Positions 8,367-16,486 of a DNA stretch of 42,357 bases are shown piece by piece (position 1 is the stretch's first letter; every line of letters starts with the position of its first letter). The stretch is from Segetibacter sp. GTDB taxonomy: Bacteria > Bacteroidota > Bacteroidia > Chitinophagales > Chitinophagaceae. The stretch lies in the NCBI GenBank assembly GCA_021154405.1, contig JAJKIP010000062.1, positions 1-42,357 of the forward strand. Reading direction: 5' to 3'. The translations under genes and the position numbers were made by a program. The notes below the pieces were generated by a model. That model made no database searches. It was not told the DNA's origin and worked only from the letters and a program-made list of their open reading frames with translations.

Positions 8367-10604
8367 TTAAAAAGGAATTCCAAAATTTGCAGAAGTAAGG
8401 ATCTTCTTTGACTGTTCACACCAGGCTGCGCTGAATTCCAATGGTCCTATTGGAGTATTATAGGCAAATACAATGGCATGCCCGGTTAACCAGTTATCCA
8501 ACTGTAAGTGACGGTCCCTGCTCTTAAAATTATTCACCAGCGCATTTGATTTTGCCATTAGGTAAGTGTTCTTTGATAACTGAAAGTTTAGACCAAACAT
8601 TAAAGCTGCAACGCTTGGAGTACTGATAGTAGTTTCATCCAGCCCGGCAAAAAGCACCTGGTTCCTTATTGTTTTTGTCAATCCTCCAATCTGGAAATTG
8701 TTTACCAGATTTTGTTTGTAATTAAAATTGACTCCCGATTGTAATAATATTTGAAACACAAATCGTTTTGAAAGCGGCATATATGCTTCCAGATTGACCG
8801 TCCCCCGTTGATAATTATCGTAATTAATACCGAGTGAATCCAGATTTGTTATTGGAATGCCGTTAGAAGAGAATGTCGCCCTGGGATTTTGATTATAAAC
8901 TACCCCAAACTCAGCATTTAGTTTGAATCCTCTTCTCGGATAGGTTCTTTTATCAAGCGTATTCGCATCGAAATAAACAAAAGAGGTAAAAAAATCGTTT
9001 TTCCCCTTTGCTTTCAGTCCAGTAAGTATGATGGGTTTAAAATCTATACGTTCATAGCGGGTGCCCATCCCGGATGTAAAATTGCGGCTACCTGAATATT
9101 GAGCTTTTATTTCACCGGTATAATACAATTGGCGGTATTGCCCGCTTTTGATAAAGCCTTCGTAAGTATTTGTCTTAAAATTCTCTAATTGAAACTTTGG
9201 AATAACAGCAATATTTTTCCGCAGACCAAAATACTGCAGGTGCTCACCTCTCAGGCGGGTATTTTCACCAATGCTGAATGTGGCTGAGCTTCTTGAATAA
9301 TGAAAAAGAAAATCTCGGGTTGTAAGGTTGGTAATGACGCTTATCCCTGAGAACTCATTATAATGCAGTCCCAGTTTGGCATATGCAGAAGGGTTCTCCT
9401 TTACCATAAAAACTATTTTGGAGGAGTTGTCTGGTTGAGGTTCCAAAATATAATTAATGCTGCTGTAGTAACGAGTGCCATATACACGCCTGATCAATTT
9501 TGAAATACCAGCCTCTGACCAGGATCTGTTTGATTGGAAACCCATGGCATGCAGGAAGAATGCTTTCGTTGTTTTGTCGAGGCCCGTTATTTCATAACCG
9601 CTGATGAATATTGAATCAGAGACAGGCAGCCTTTCTGCCTGGAAGGGTACCGTACCGTATTTTTCATTCAGGGAATCTGCAAGGTGTTTTAAGGCAGGAT
9701 ATAATTTTCTGCCTTCTTCCAGTCCAATATCAATTAATTTTTTTGCACTGTTGAAGCTGCCCATTGAATATTCTTCAACTGGCTGGGCAACATATATATC
9801 ACAAAGCGGGATTTCAATTTTATGATCGTCAGCTTCTTTGAAAAAAGCCAGTTGGAGTAAAATGTCCAAAGCAGAACTTAACTTTTCTTTGGGCGATAAT
9901 CCTGCGGTAACATTGCTTCCAATGACCATATCAGCGCCCATTTCTTTTACATCTTTTACCGGGAAGTTTCTTACAAGACCTCCGTCTACCAGTTTATAGC
10001 CTTTGTATTCTACAGCCGTAAATACTGAAGGAATAGCCATGCTGGCCCTGATAGCAGTGGTAATATCGCCATTGTCCAGCACTACTGCCTGCCCGGTTGA
10101 AATATCTGTAGCAATACACTTGAATGGGATAGAGAGCTTATTAAAATCTTTTATTTTTTGAACAGGATAAAATAGTTCAGAGAACTTAAATGATAATTCC
10201 TGCCCCTCCAAAAATCCACCTGGCAATCTGAGCTTATGATTGGTATAGGGTAATTCAATGGCATATTTCCCATATTCTTCCTTTTCTTCCATGGATAATG
10301 AACGCAGGGAAAGTTGATTACTTAATAAAATATCCCAATCTATTTTACGCGCAATCTTTTCAATCTGGTCTCCTGAATAACCGGCGGCGTACAAAGACCC
10401 AATAATGGCACCCATGCTGGTGCCTGTTATATAATCGATCTTTAAGCCGGCAGAATCTATGGCCTTGAGAATGCCAATATGTGCCAGTCCCTTTGCTCCG
10501 CCACCACTTAACGTCAGTCCGATTTTCGGACGAGGGGTTGTTTGCTGGGCACTTATAGTTATTACTATAAAACAGGGAATAAACAGGGCGAAGAAATATC
10601 TCAT
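8367..10604 (-). CDS. Patatin-like phospholipase fused to a C-terminal outer-membrane beta-barrel
   Basis: This 745-residue protein has a signal peptide (MRYFFALFIPCFIVITISAQ). The patatin domain spans about residues 27-250 and carries the oxyanion motif SGGGAKG (34-39 region), the nucleophile motif GTSMG (Ser63) and the DGG of the catalytic dyad (Asp207 in KLVDGGLVRNFPV). A short POTRA-like linker lies around 330-400 and the rest is a BamA/surface-antigen-type barrel, with alternating strands and a final strand ending SANFGIPF. The same architecture is known for PlpD-type (type Vd) secreted phospholipases, where the barrel carries the lipase across the outer membrane; many Bacteroidota homologues are simply called patatin-like proteins. 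It is convergent with the PUL lipoprotein (23 bp apart) and divergent from the NHL gene. It is catalytically intact by motif. Confidence 0.94.
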   Translation of the reverse strand: MRYFFALFIPCFIVITISAQQTTPRPKIGLTLSGGGAKGLAHIGILKAIDSAGLKIDYITGTSMGAIIGSLYAAGYSGDQIEKIARKIDWDILLSNQLSLRSLSMEEKEEYGKYAIELPYTNHKLRLPGGFLEGQELSFKFSELFYPVQKIKDFNKLSIPFKCIATDISTGQAVVLDNGDITTAIRASMAIPSVFTAVEYKGYKLVDGGLVRNFPVKDVKEMGADMVIGSNVTAGLSPKEKLSSALDILLQLAFFKEADDHKIEIPLCDIYVAQPVEEYSMGSFNSAKKLIDIGLEEGRKLYPALKHLADSLNEKYGTVPFQAERLPVSDSIFISGYEITGLDKTTKAFFLHAMGFQSNRSWSEAGISKLIRRVYGTRYYSSINYILEPQPDNSSKIVFMVKENPSAYAKLGLHYNEFSGISVITNLTTRDFLFHYSRSSATFSIGENTRLRGEHLQYFGLRKNIAVIPKFQLENFKTNTYEGFIKSGQYRQLYYTGEIKAQYSGSRNFTSGMGTRYERIDFKPIILTGLKAKGKNDFFTSFVYFDANTLDKRTYPRRGFKLNAEFGVVYNQNPRATFSSNGIPITNLDSLGINYDNYQRGTVNLEAYMPLSKRFVFQILLQSGVNFNYKQNLVNNFQIGGLTKTIRNQVLFAGLDETTISTPSVAALMFGLNFQLSKNTYLMAKSNALVNNFKSRDRHLQLDNWLTGHAIVFAYNTPIGPLEFSAAWCEQSKKILTSANFGIPF

Positions 10605-10837
10605 TGTAATCTAACGGTAAAACTAAAGGATAATTCCCAAAGTATTTCAGTCTGTCAGTTATCCAACGGCAGATTATTTGGAACCAACGGTATGGTTCTG
10701 TTTCCAAACGGCATTAATATATGGAATCGCCATTACGATGGCGTGTTCATGATATTTAAATTAACATTGGAATTGCCAGTCTAAATGCAACGTAACGATT
10801 TTAGTAGCTGTCAATCTGTCCAATCAAACCAATTATT
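10605..10837. promoter_or_regulatory. Divergent intergenic region with two hairpins
   Basis: This 233-bp stretch separates the divergent patatin and NHL genes and must hold both promoters, but no clean TTTG/TAnnTTTG pair was found. Two dyads are visible. One is TTTGGAACCA (10677-10686) facing TGGTTC (10693-10698) and TCCAAA (10703-10708), a ten-pair stem with a bulge. The other is a perfect CGCCAT-tacg-ATGGCG hairpin at 10728-10743. Either could be an operator or an RNA structure; nothing more can be said. Confidence 0.35.
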
Positions 10838-11911
10838 ATGAAAAGATTCAAGGTTGCCTGCCTGCTTTCAACAGCAATAACAATAGTTGCGTTTATCAGT
10901 TGTAAAAAGGATAAGCATGGAAATGGGGTTTTGGCAGAAAAAAAATTCATGGTATCTACTGTTGCTGGAGATGGAGTGGATGGTTTTGTCAATGGAGCGG
11001 CTCTATCGGCCAGGTTCGATGCGCCAGTGGATGTGGCTATTTCAGGTGATGGATCTATTTATGTTGCAGATTACAATAATCACCGTATACGCAAAATTTC
11101 CGCCGGTCAGGTAAGCACATTTGCAGGCAGCGGTACTTATGGAATTGTAAATGGTAATGGTCAATCAGCGCAATTTAAAGACCCGTACAGGGTTGCAACA
11201 GATGGAGGCGGCAATATTTATATGCTGGACCAGGTTGATCCCCGCATCCGTAAAATTTCTTCAGCAGCTGATGTGACTACCTATGCTGGAACTGATCTGG
11301 CTGGATTTCAGAATGGTGCAGCATTGCAGGCACAATTTCAGGTAAATGCTGAAGGAATAGCTGCTGATGCGCAAGGGAACGTTTATATGGGCGATACATT
11401 TAATGAACGTATCCGCAAAATAAGCACTGCAGGTCAGGTATCAACGCATGCGGGAAATGGTACTGAAGGATCCACGGATGGAGACCTGGCAACTGCGCAA
11501 TTCAGGTTTCCTGATGGGGTTGCCATAGACGGGCAGGGAAATATATACGTTGCAGATGGAGGAAATTTATGCATTCGTAAAGTGACACCGGCAGGTGTGG
11601 TCTCCAGATTTGCAGGAAATGGAACAAGAGGCACTGCAGATGGAAATGCAACGGATGCGCAATTTTATGCACCGATCGATATTGTTGCAGACAGCCATGG
11701 AAATCTGTTTGTAATAGATGATAACAGGATTCGAAAGATAACGCCTCAGGGAGTTGTTTCAACCATTGCGGGGAGCACAGCAGGATATGCTGATGGAGAA
11801 GGCAGTACAGCGAAATTTAAAAGTCCACTGGGACTGGGAATTGATGCGCAGGATAATATTTATGTTGCTGACGCTAACAACAATCGTATCCGTAAAATTA
11901 GTTTTCAATAA
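10838..11911 (+). CDS. NHL-repeat beta-propeller lipoprotein
   Basis: This 357-residue lipoprotein has the signal MKRFKVACLLSTAITIVAFISC with Cys near residue 22 and a following KKDKHG. It consists almost wholly of six repeats of about 53 residues. Each opens with a VSTxAGxGxxGxxNG-like turn and continues through a QFxxPxxVAxDxxGNIYVAD segment to a closing RIRKIS. This is the NHL propeller pattern, predicting a six-bladed propeller. NHL proteins bind proteins or ligands; no catalytic residues can be assigned. It is followed after 29 bp by the M43 protease gene on the same strand, so the two may be co-transcribed. Function unknown; probably periplasmic or surface-anchored. Confidence 0.9.
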   Translation: MKRFKVACLLSTAITIVAFISCKKDKHGNGVLAEKKFMVSTVAGDGVDGFVNGAALSARFDAPVDVAISGDGSIYVADYNNHRIRKISAGQVSTFAGSGTYGIVNGNGQSAQFKDPYRVATDGGGNIYMLDQVDPRIRKISSAADVTTYAGTDLAGFQNGAALQAQFQVNAEGIAADAQGNVYMGDTFNERIRKISTAGQVSTHAGNGTEGSTDGDLATAQFRFPDGVAIDGQGNIYVADGGNLCIRKVTPAGVVSRFAGNGTRGTADGNATDAQFYAPIDIVADSHGNLFVIDDNRIRKITPQGVVSTIAGSTAGYADGEGSTAKFKSPLGLGIDAQDNIYVADANNNRIRKISFQ

Positions 11912-11940
11912 AATTTTATTGCCAACTTCATAAACTCCTG

Positions 11941-14109
11941 ATGAAAATCCTGCGATATTTTGCATCATTCAGCCGTTTGGCAAGTATCAGTCTGCTTTTG
12001 TTTTGTAATTCCACCCGCTCATTTGCCCAGCATCCACAATCGCCGAAGGAATGCGGTACCATGCAAATGTTGGAACAGGCCTTTGAATTAACCCCTTCAC
12101 TGAAAACAGAATTTACCCATCAGACGATACAATTTCAGAGGGCGGTTGAAAGGCAAATGACGGGACTTCCTTTTTCTGACCTTCCGGCGGGCACTGTATT
12201 TATACCCATTGTATTTCATATTGTCCTTAACAATCCGGATATAATAACAGATGCTCAGGTGCAGGCACAGTTAGATGTATTAAACAAAGATTTTGGAGGG
12301 ATGAACAGTGATTCTGTAATGTTGCCTGCTGTATTTAAACCCTTATTCGGCAAAAGTCAGATCCAATTCAAACTGGCAAAACGTACACCAGACAATGAAC
12401 CCACTAACGGCATTGTACGAACTATTACCACAACACCGCTCTATGGTACATTAGACAAATCGCTTAAATACAGTAAACTGGGCGGAGATGATTCCTGGGA
12501 TTCAAACCGCTATTTTAACGTATGGGTCACTAATCTGGCCGGTGGTTTTATTTTAGGCTATTCAACTTTTCCGGGTACCAGCCCACCTGACGAGGAAGGA
12601 GTGGTGATTCATTATACAACACTGCCTGCTGATAGCCTGACTAAATACAACAGGGGTCGTACGTTAACGCATGAGACTGGCCATTTTTTTTACCTGTACC
12701 ATATCTGGGGTGATGAAAATGGTTGTACAGGAACTGATTTTGTTGATGATACTCCCAATCAGGGATCTTTTTCAGGTAATTGCCCGGGTGGAGCAATAAT
12801 CACAGATGGTTGCAGTCCTTTTAGTCCAGGCATCCTTTATGAAAATTATATGGATTATACAGATGATGCCTGTATGTGCCTGTTTACGAAAGGACAGGAT
12901 ACCCGTATGGAAACGGCTTTAACCAGTTTCCATCCAGGGTATTTGACTTCAAATGGCGCTGAACCTGTAGCATTATTTAGTCTGGATGCTACAATTAAGA
13001 AAATTATTGCCCCTGCACAACGGACCTGCGCTTCCAATTTTTCACCAGTTATCCGATTGCGCAACCGTGGAACCCAGCCATTATTATCAGCAGATGTTTA
13101 CGCCAGCCTGGATAACGGTACTGTAACTAGTACCCATTGGACGGGTTCATTAACAAGACTTGAGGAGATAAATGTATCGCTCAATGCCATGAGTGTTACT
13201 ACGGCAGGCAGCCATGTTTTAAAATTTATAGTCGCATCACCCAACGGCAGCATAGACCAGAATACTATCAATGACACCATTACCAGTACTTTTCAATATT
13301 ATCCGGCAGTTCCAGGCGCCTTTACTGAAGGATTTGAAAGCAATATTTTCCCTTCTGATGGTTGGGATATTATTAATTCAGATGATAGTACTACCTGGAG
13401 GCGGGTAACAGGCGTGGCAAAAACTGGAAATGCATCTGTAATGATGCATAATTTTAATTACCAGTTATATGGTCAGAAGGATTTTCTCCGGTTGCCGGTA
13501 ATTAATATTTCTAATGCAGATTCAGCTTTTCTCACATTCCAGGTTGCTGCTGCTGTTAGGAGTAATTCCCGGCCTGGACAATATTGGGACAGTTTACAGG
13601 TATTGATCAGCACTGATTGTGGGGCCACTTACTTCAGCCTTTATAAAAAATGGGGAACGTTCCTTAGTACAACAAATAGTCCTTCGCCAGCTTCCTTTGT
13701 GCCAGGACCATCTGAATGGCGGAAAGATTCCGTTGATCTTTCCAGCTATATTAACGTTGGTCCAATCCTCCTGGCTTTTATGAATACAACAGCCAATGAG
13801 AATAATATTTATCTTGATGATATTGCTATTTATAAAACCAGTATTAATCCGAACCTGGTATCACAAGGCTTTTTGGTTACGCCGAATCCGGCCACAAACG
13901 TGATAACAGTACAATTTTATCCTTATCCGGTCTCCTTAAAAAAAATTGTTCTGTATAATACCGCAGGACAAAAGATAGCAGAACAACCAGCTAAGTGGAA
14001 CGGTTCAGGCAGGTTCAGCTTTAATATTAGCCACTTAGCCAATGGTATATACTTTGTTCAGGCAATTTTTGGCGATAAGCAACTTACCAGGAAGGTGATT
14101 AAGCGATAG
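11941..14109 (+). CDS. Secreted M43-family (pappalysin/cytophagalysin-like) zinc metalloprotease with T9SS sorting domain
   Basis: This 722-residue exported protease has a signal peptide of about 30 residues ending FAQ. The metzincin-type zinc site is HETGHFFYLYH, with His244, Glu245, His248 and His254, followed by IWGD. The family's downstream ENYMDYTDDACMCLFTKGQ region supplies the Met-turn. The eighth position of the site, Gly in most metzincins and often Asn in Bacteroidota M43 proteins, is Tyr here. A middle region (about 330-460) is Ig/CARDB-like, followed by a jelly-roll-like segment around 460-630. The last 80 or so residues, from VTPNPATNVITVQF to QLTRKVIKR, form a type A T9SS C-terminal sorting domain, so the protein should be exported across the outer membrane by T9SS. 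Substrate unknown. Confidence 0.93.
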   Translation: MKILRYFASFSRLASISLLLFCNSTRSFAQHPQSPKECGTMQMLEQAFELTPSLKTEFTHQTIQFQRAVERQMTGLPFSDLPAGTVFIPIVFHIVLNNPDIITDAQVQAQLDVLNKDFGGMNSDSVMLPAVFKPLFGKSQIQFKLAKRTPDNEPTNGIVRTITTTPLYGTLDKSLKYSKLGGDDSWDSNRYFNVWVTNLAGGFILGYSTFPGTSPPDEEGVVIHYTTLPADSLTKYNRGRTLTHETGHFFYLYHIWGDENGCTGTDFVDDTPNQGSFSGNCPGGAIITDGCSPFSPGILYENYMDYTDDACMCLFTKGQDTRMETALTSFHPGYLTSNGAEPVALFSLDATIKKIIAPAQRTCASNFSPVIRLRNRGTQPLLSADVYASLDNGTVTSTHWTGSLTRLEEINVSLNAMSVTTAGSHVLKFIVASPNGSIDQNTINDTITSTFQYYPAVPGAFTEGFESNIFPSDGWDIINSDDSTTWRRVTGVAKTGNASVMMHNFNYQLYGQKDFLRLPVINISNADSAFLTFQVAAAVRSNSRPGQYWDSLQVLISTDCGATYFSLYKKWGTFLSTTNSPSPASFVPGPSEWRKDSVDLSSYINVGPILLAFMNTTANENNIYLDDIAIYKTSINPNLVSQGFLVTPNPATNVITVQFYPYPVSLKKIVLYNTAGQKIAEQPAKWNGSGRFSFNISHLANGIYFVQAIFGDKQLTRKVIKR

Positions 14110-14177
14110 TATTTGAATATTTATCCTTTAAATATTTTAATTGTTTGTTGTAAAAATTTCCTGGAGGGGACATGAAA

Positions 14178-14240
14178 CAGGCAATTAAAGTCATTAAGTA
14201 GCGAAAGATAGAGCGCCTGGTTAATGAGCTTAATTGCCTG
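14178..14240. repeat. Long inverted repeat (20-bp arms, two mismatches) between convergent genes
   Basis: Arms are at 14178-14197 and 14221-14240. The outer 11 bp, CAGGCAATTAA against TTAATTGCCTG, are perfect, then a 2-bp mismatch, then a perfect TCATTAA/TTAATGA. The loop of 23 bases can form a short extra GCG/CGC pairing. It lies between the 3' ends of the M43 protease and the minus-strand lipoprotein, where a bidirectional terminator would be expected. Neither side has a T-run next to the stem, so a classical intrinsic terminator is not clear. It could instead be a REP-like element or an mRNA 3'-end stabiliser. Confidence 0.6.
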
Positions 14241-14276
14241 AATGGAACTAAAATACCGTTGTCGAAAATATATCCC

Positions 14277-14672
14277 TTATTTAAAAGAATACTTTATCAC
14301 TTTCAGCGTATCTCCCTTTGAAAATTTGTCCAGGTACCATGAGTAACCTACGTCGAAAATGCGATAGGTGAAACCAACCACCAGAGAATCCTGGTTATTT
14401 CCTGGTACCAGTTTATCGAAGATTAACCGGTTAAGGGAGTCTGGAATATCCTTTATTTTCATGATAGCCAACGCAGAATCAAAAATGGTTCTGCGATTAT
14501 CCCGCATGAAGAGGTTGAATTGAATATCATGATTGTCCTCGGAAAAATTTTGTGTAGTGAAAAGCTCATAATGTACTTTCCTGGTCGGCTTATTACTTCC
14601 TGAATGGTCTTTTGTACAGGAATATATTACACACAAAACAGCTACAGCTGCCAATATTAATTTCGTTCTCAT
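14277..14672 (-). CDS. Small hypothetical lipoprotein
   Basis: This 131-residue protein has a clear lipoprotein signal: MRTKLILAAVAVLCVIYSC, with the lipobox IYSC followed by TKDHSG. The mature part is charged with no motif I recognise; it has segments such as HYELFTTQNFSEDNHDIQFNL and YRIFDVGYSWYLDKF that look like beta-strands. It is convergent with the M43 protease gene and divergent from the DUF6055-like gene, so it is a single-gene unit. Coding is supported by the well-formed signal peptide and good length, but the function is unknown. Confidence 0.75.
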   Translation of the reverse strand: MRTKLILAAVAVLCVIYSCTKDHSGSNKPTRKVHYELFTTQNFSEDNHDIQFNLFMRDNRRTIFDSALAIMKIKDIPDSLNRLIFDKLVPGNNQDSLVVGFTYRIFDVGYSWYLDKFSKGDTLKVIKYSFK

Positions 14673-15033
14673 TTTAGTTTTTTATTGGATACACGTTAAA
14701 GTGACGGGTATTCCTATAGTGATTTAATGGTTTGAATGGATTGCGTGTCTTTTCGTCAGCAACCGCCTGCAAATATCGTTGAAAGGTTACCGGAGGTGGC
14801 CTTTATGGTCATTTATCTGCGAAAAATACCGTAAAAGGGTGAGTCTGCCGGGGTGGTTCCAGGCCCAGAAATGGGTTGTGATACATGCCTCTCAGTTATA
14901 GATGAAACAACGGGCGTTATGTAAGTAGTATTTTACCTATAATAACGGCTTCTTATCAGTTTTTAACTTCCTGATTATCTACACCAAAGCGGTACGGTAT
15001 AATTATTAGATTTAGGTTCTAAAATCACTAACT
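14673..15033. promoter_or_regulatory. 361-bp divergent intergenic region, no gene seen
   Basis: This lies between the small lipoprotein and the DUF6055-like gene and must contain promoters for both. No long ORF, tRNA or clear TTTG/TAnnTTTG promoter was found. One weak dyad, GATTTAG-gtt-CTAAAATC at 15009-15026, has one bulged base and sits 7 bp before the GTG start of the downstream gene, where it could affect translation initiation. Confidence 0.4.
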
Positions 15034-16443
15034 GTGAACACCTGTTTCAAAAGTATAGCTCTGATAATCGCTGGTTCATTAGCCATTAATCAATTGTATT
15101 CAATTTCTATTTACTCTTCTGAGCCAATAACAGGCTACCTGGAGAAGGAACTTTATATCCCGCCTAAAGTATATCGTGTTCCGGAAAACAATGACTATAA
15201 AAATGATACCAGTGAGTATAATTTCAAGCGAATGGTGCAGTCAGATAATATCGCCTTATTCTGGTCAAAAGAATTTGGACAGGATCCGATGGCAAATCCG
15301 GATTCGATGAAAAGATTCAGGATCGACGAAGCATTAAAAGAACTGGAACGGTTTTATAATTTCTATGTCAATGATCTGAAGTTTGTAGAAAAAGGAAAAT
15401 CCCTTACTGATAAATATAAAGCCCTTCTTTATGTAATAGGTGGAAAAGGCGGTACTGCCTTTGGTGGAGGAGCAGAAGACAAAATTGGGGTATTATGGAC
15501 GCCAGCTTCCAGAATGAATAAAGCTCCTTATGGCGCGTTAGCCCATGAACTGGGACATTCCTTTCAATACCTGGTTAAAGCAGATGGCGCATGGGCCTTC
15601 ACATCTGCACCGGAGGGAAGCAGGGGTCAATCGATCTTTGAAATGACATCCCAGTATATGCTATGGCAGGTATATCCTGAGTGGATGACATTTGAAAACT
15701 ATCACCTGAAAGATTTCATGAAGCAGACGCACTATGCATTTCTTCATGAGATCAACCAGTATCATTCTCCTTATGTACTCGAATACTGGTCTAATAAACA
15801 TGGTATTGATTTCATGGGTAAGCTTTGGCGCAATGCTACAAAAGGGGAAGATCCTGTTATGACTTACAAGCGACTCACTTCTATTAATCAGGAGCAATTC
15901 AACGATGAAATATTTGATGCTGCCCGCAGATTCATTACCTGGGATATGCCACGTATTGAAAAAGTGGCTGCCAAATATGCCAATCAGCATTTTTCAAAAC
16001 TGGATTCCGCAGGAGCGGGCTGGTACAGGATCAGTAAAAACAATTGTCCGCAGAATTATGGCTATAATGGTATTAAACTAAAAGTGCCAAAAGCAGGCAC
16101 TAAAGTGACACTGGATTTCAAAGGGATCGCAGGTGCAGAAGGCTTCCGTTCGGTTAAGGTTGAAAAGGCAGGGTGGCGTTATGGATTCCTTGCAGTAAAA
16201 GAAGATGGCAGCCGTGAATACGGAAAAGCATATTCCAATAAAGAAGGTAAGATCAAATTCAAAGTGCCTAAAAGGACTGCCTTCCTATGGCTGGTAGTTA
16301 GTGGCGCTCCAACTGAACATTGGGAACATATTTCAGATGGTAAAGACGAAAATGATGAGCAATGGCCTTACCAGATCAGACTTTCGGGTACTGCTTTAGA
16401 TGATACAATGATCAATCAGGGTGCCATCAGCATGGCACCCTGA
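15034..16443 (+). CDS. Secreted HExxH protein resembling DUF6055
   Basis: This 469-residue exported protein is read from a GTG start; an in-frame stop at 15013 leaves no upstream ATG. The signal peptide (VNTCFKSIALIIAGSLAINQ) is plausible. The sequence around IALFWSKEFGQDP, the Gly-rich KGGTAFGGGAEDKIGVLW and the zincin motif AHELGHSFQYLVKADG (His171, Glu172, His175) fits the DUF6055 family as I remember it. Members carry an HExxH helix and are presumed but not proven to be metallopeptidases. The C-terminal third (about 330-460) is a beta-rich domain with KVEKAGWRYGFLAVKEDGS and WLVVSGAPTEHW, reminiscent of a carbohydrate- or protein-binding sandwich. No T9SS domain is seen. The stop codon is inside a strong hairpin. 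Family name moderately sure; activity unknown. Confidence 0.85.
   Translation: MNTCFKSIALIIAGSLAINQLYSISIYSSEPITGYLEKELYIPPKVYRVPENNDYKNDTSEYNFKRMVQSDNIALFWSKEFGQDPMANPDSMKRFRIDEALKELERFYNFYVNDLKFVEKGKSLTDKYKALLYVIGGKGGTAFGGGAEDKIGVLWTPASRMNKAPYGALAHELGHSFQYLVKADGAWAFTSAPEGSRGQSIFEMTSQYMLWQVYPEWMTFENYHLKDFMKQTHYAFLHEINQYHSPYVLEYWSNKHGIDFMGKLWRNATKGEDPVMTYKRLTSINQEQFNDEIFDAARRFITWDMPRIEKVAAKYANQHFSKLDSAGAGWYRISKNNCPQNYGYNGIKLKVPKAGTKVTLDFKGIAGAEGFRSVKVEKAGWRYGFLAVKEDGSREYGKAYSNKEGKIKFKVPKRTAFLWLVVSGAPTEHWEHISDGKDENDEQWPYQIRLSGTALDDTMINQGAISMAP
16416..16443 (+). terminator. Strong hairpin overlapping the stop codon of the DUF6055-like gene
   Basis: A perfect 12-bp stem, TCAGGGTGCCAT and ATGGCACCCTGA, closes on a CAGC loop. 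The right arm contains the last codons and the TGA stop. Downstream is CTATAGAATTGTTTTCC, only a broken T-run, so it is a terminator-like structure rather than a textbook terminator. On the minus strand it also lies about 45 bp past the stop of the TonB-receptor gene, so it may act in both directions. Confidence 0.55.
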
Positions 16444-16486
16444 CTATAGAATTGTTTTCCTGAGGGTATAATATATTATAGAATGG

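Noticed and set aside
8363-8377. Hairpin TTCCTTAAAAAGGAA between convergent genes
   Set aside because: Only six AT-rich pairs and overlapping the patatin stop; too weak to call as a terminator, though its position is suitable.
14172-14201. Nine-codon open frame after a GGAGGGG sequence, starting MKQAIKVIK
   Set aside because: It is far too short to support, and its bases are better explained as one arm of the long inverted repeat.
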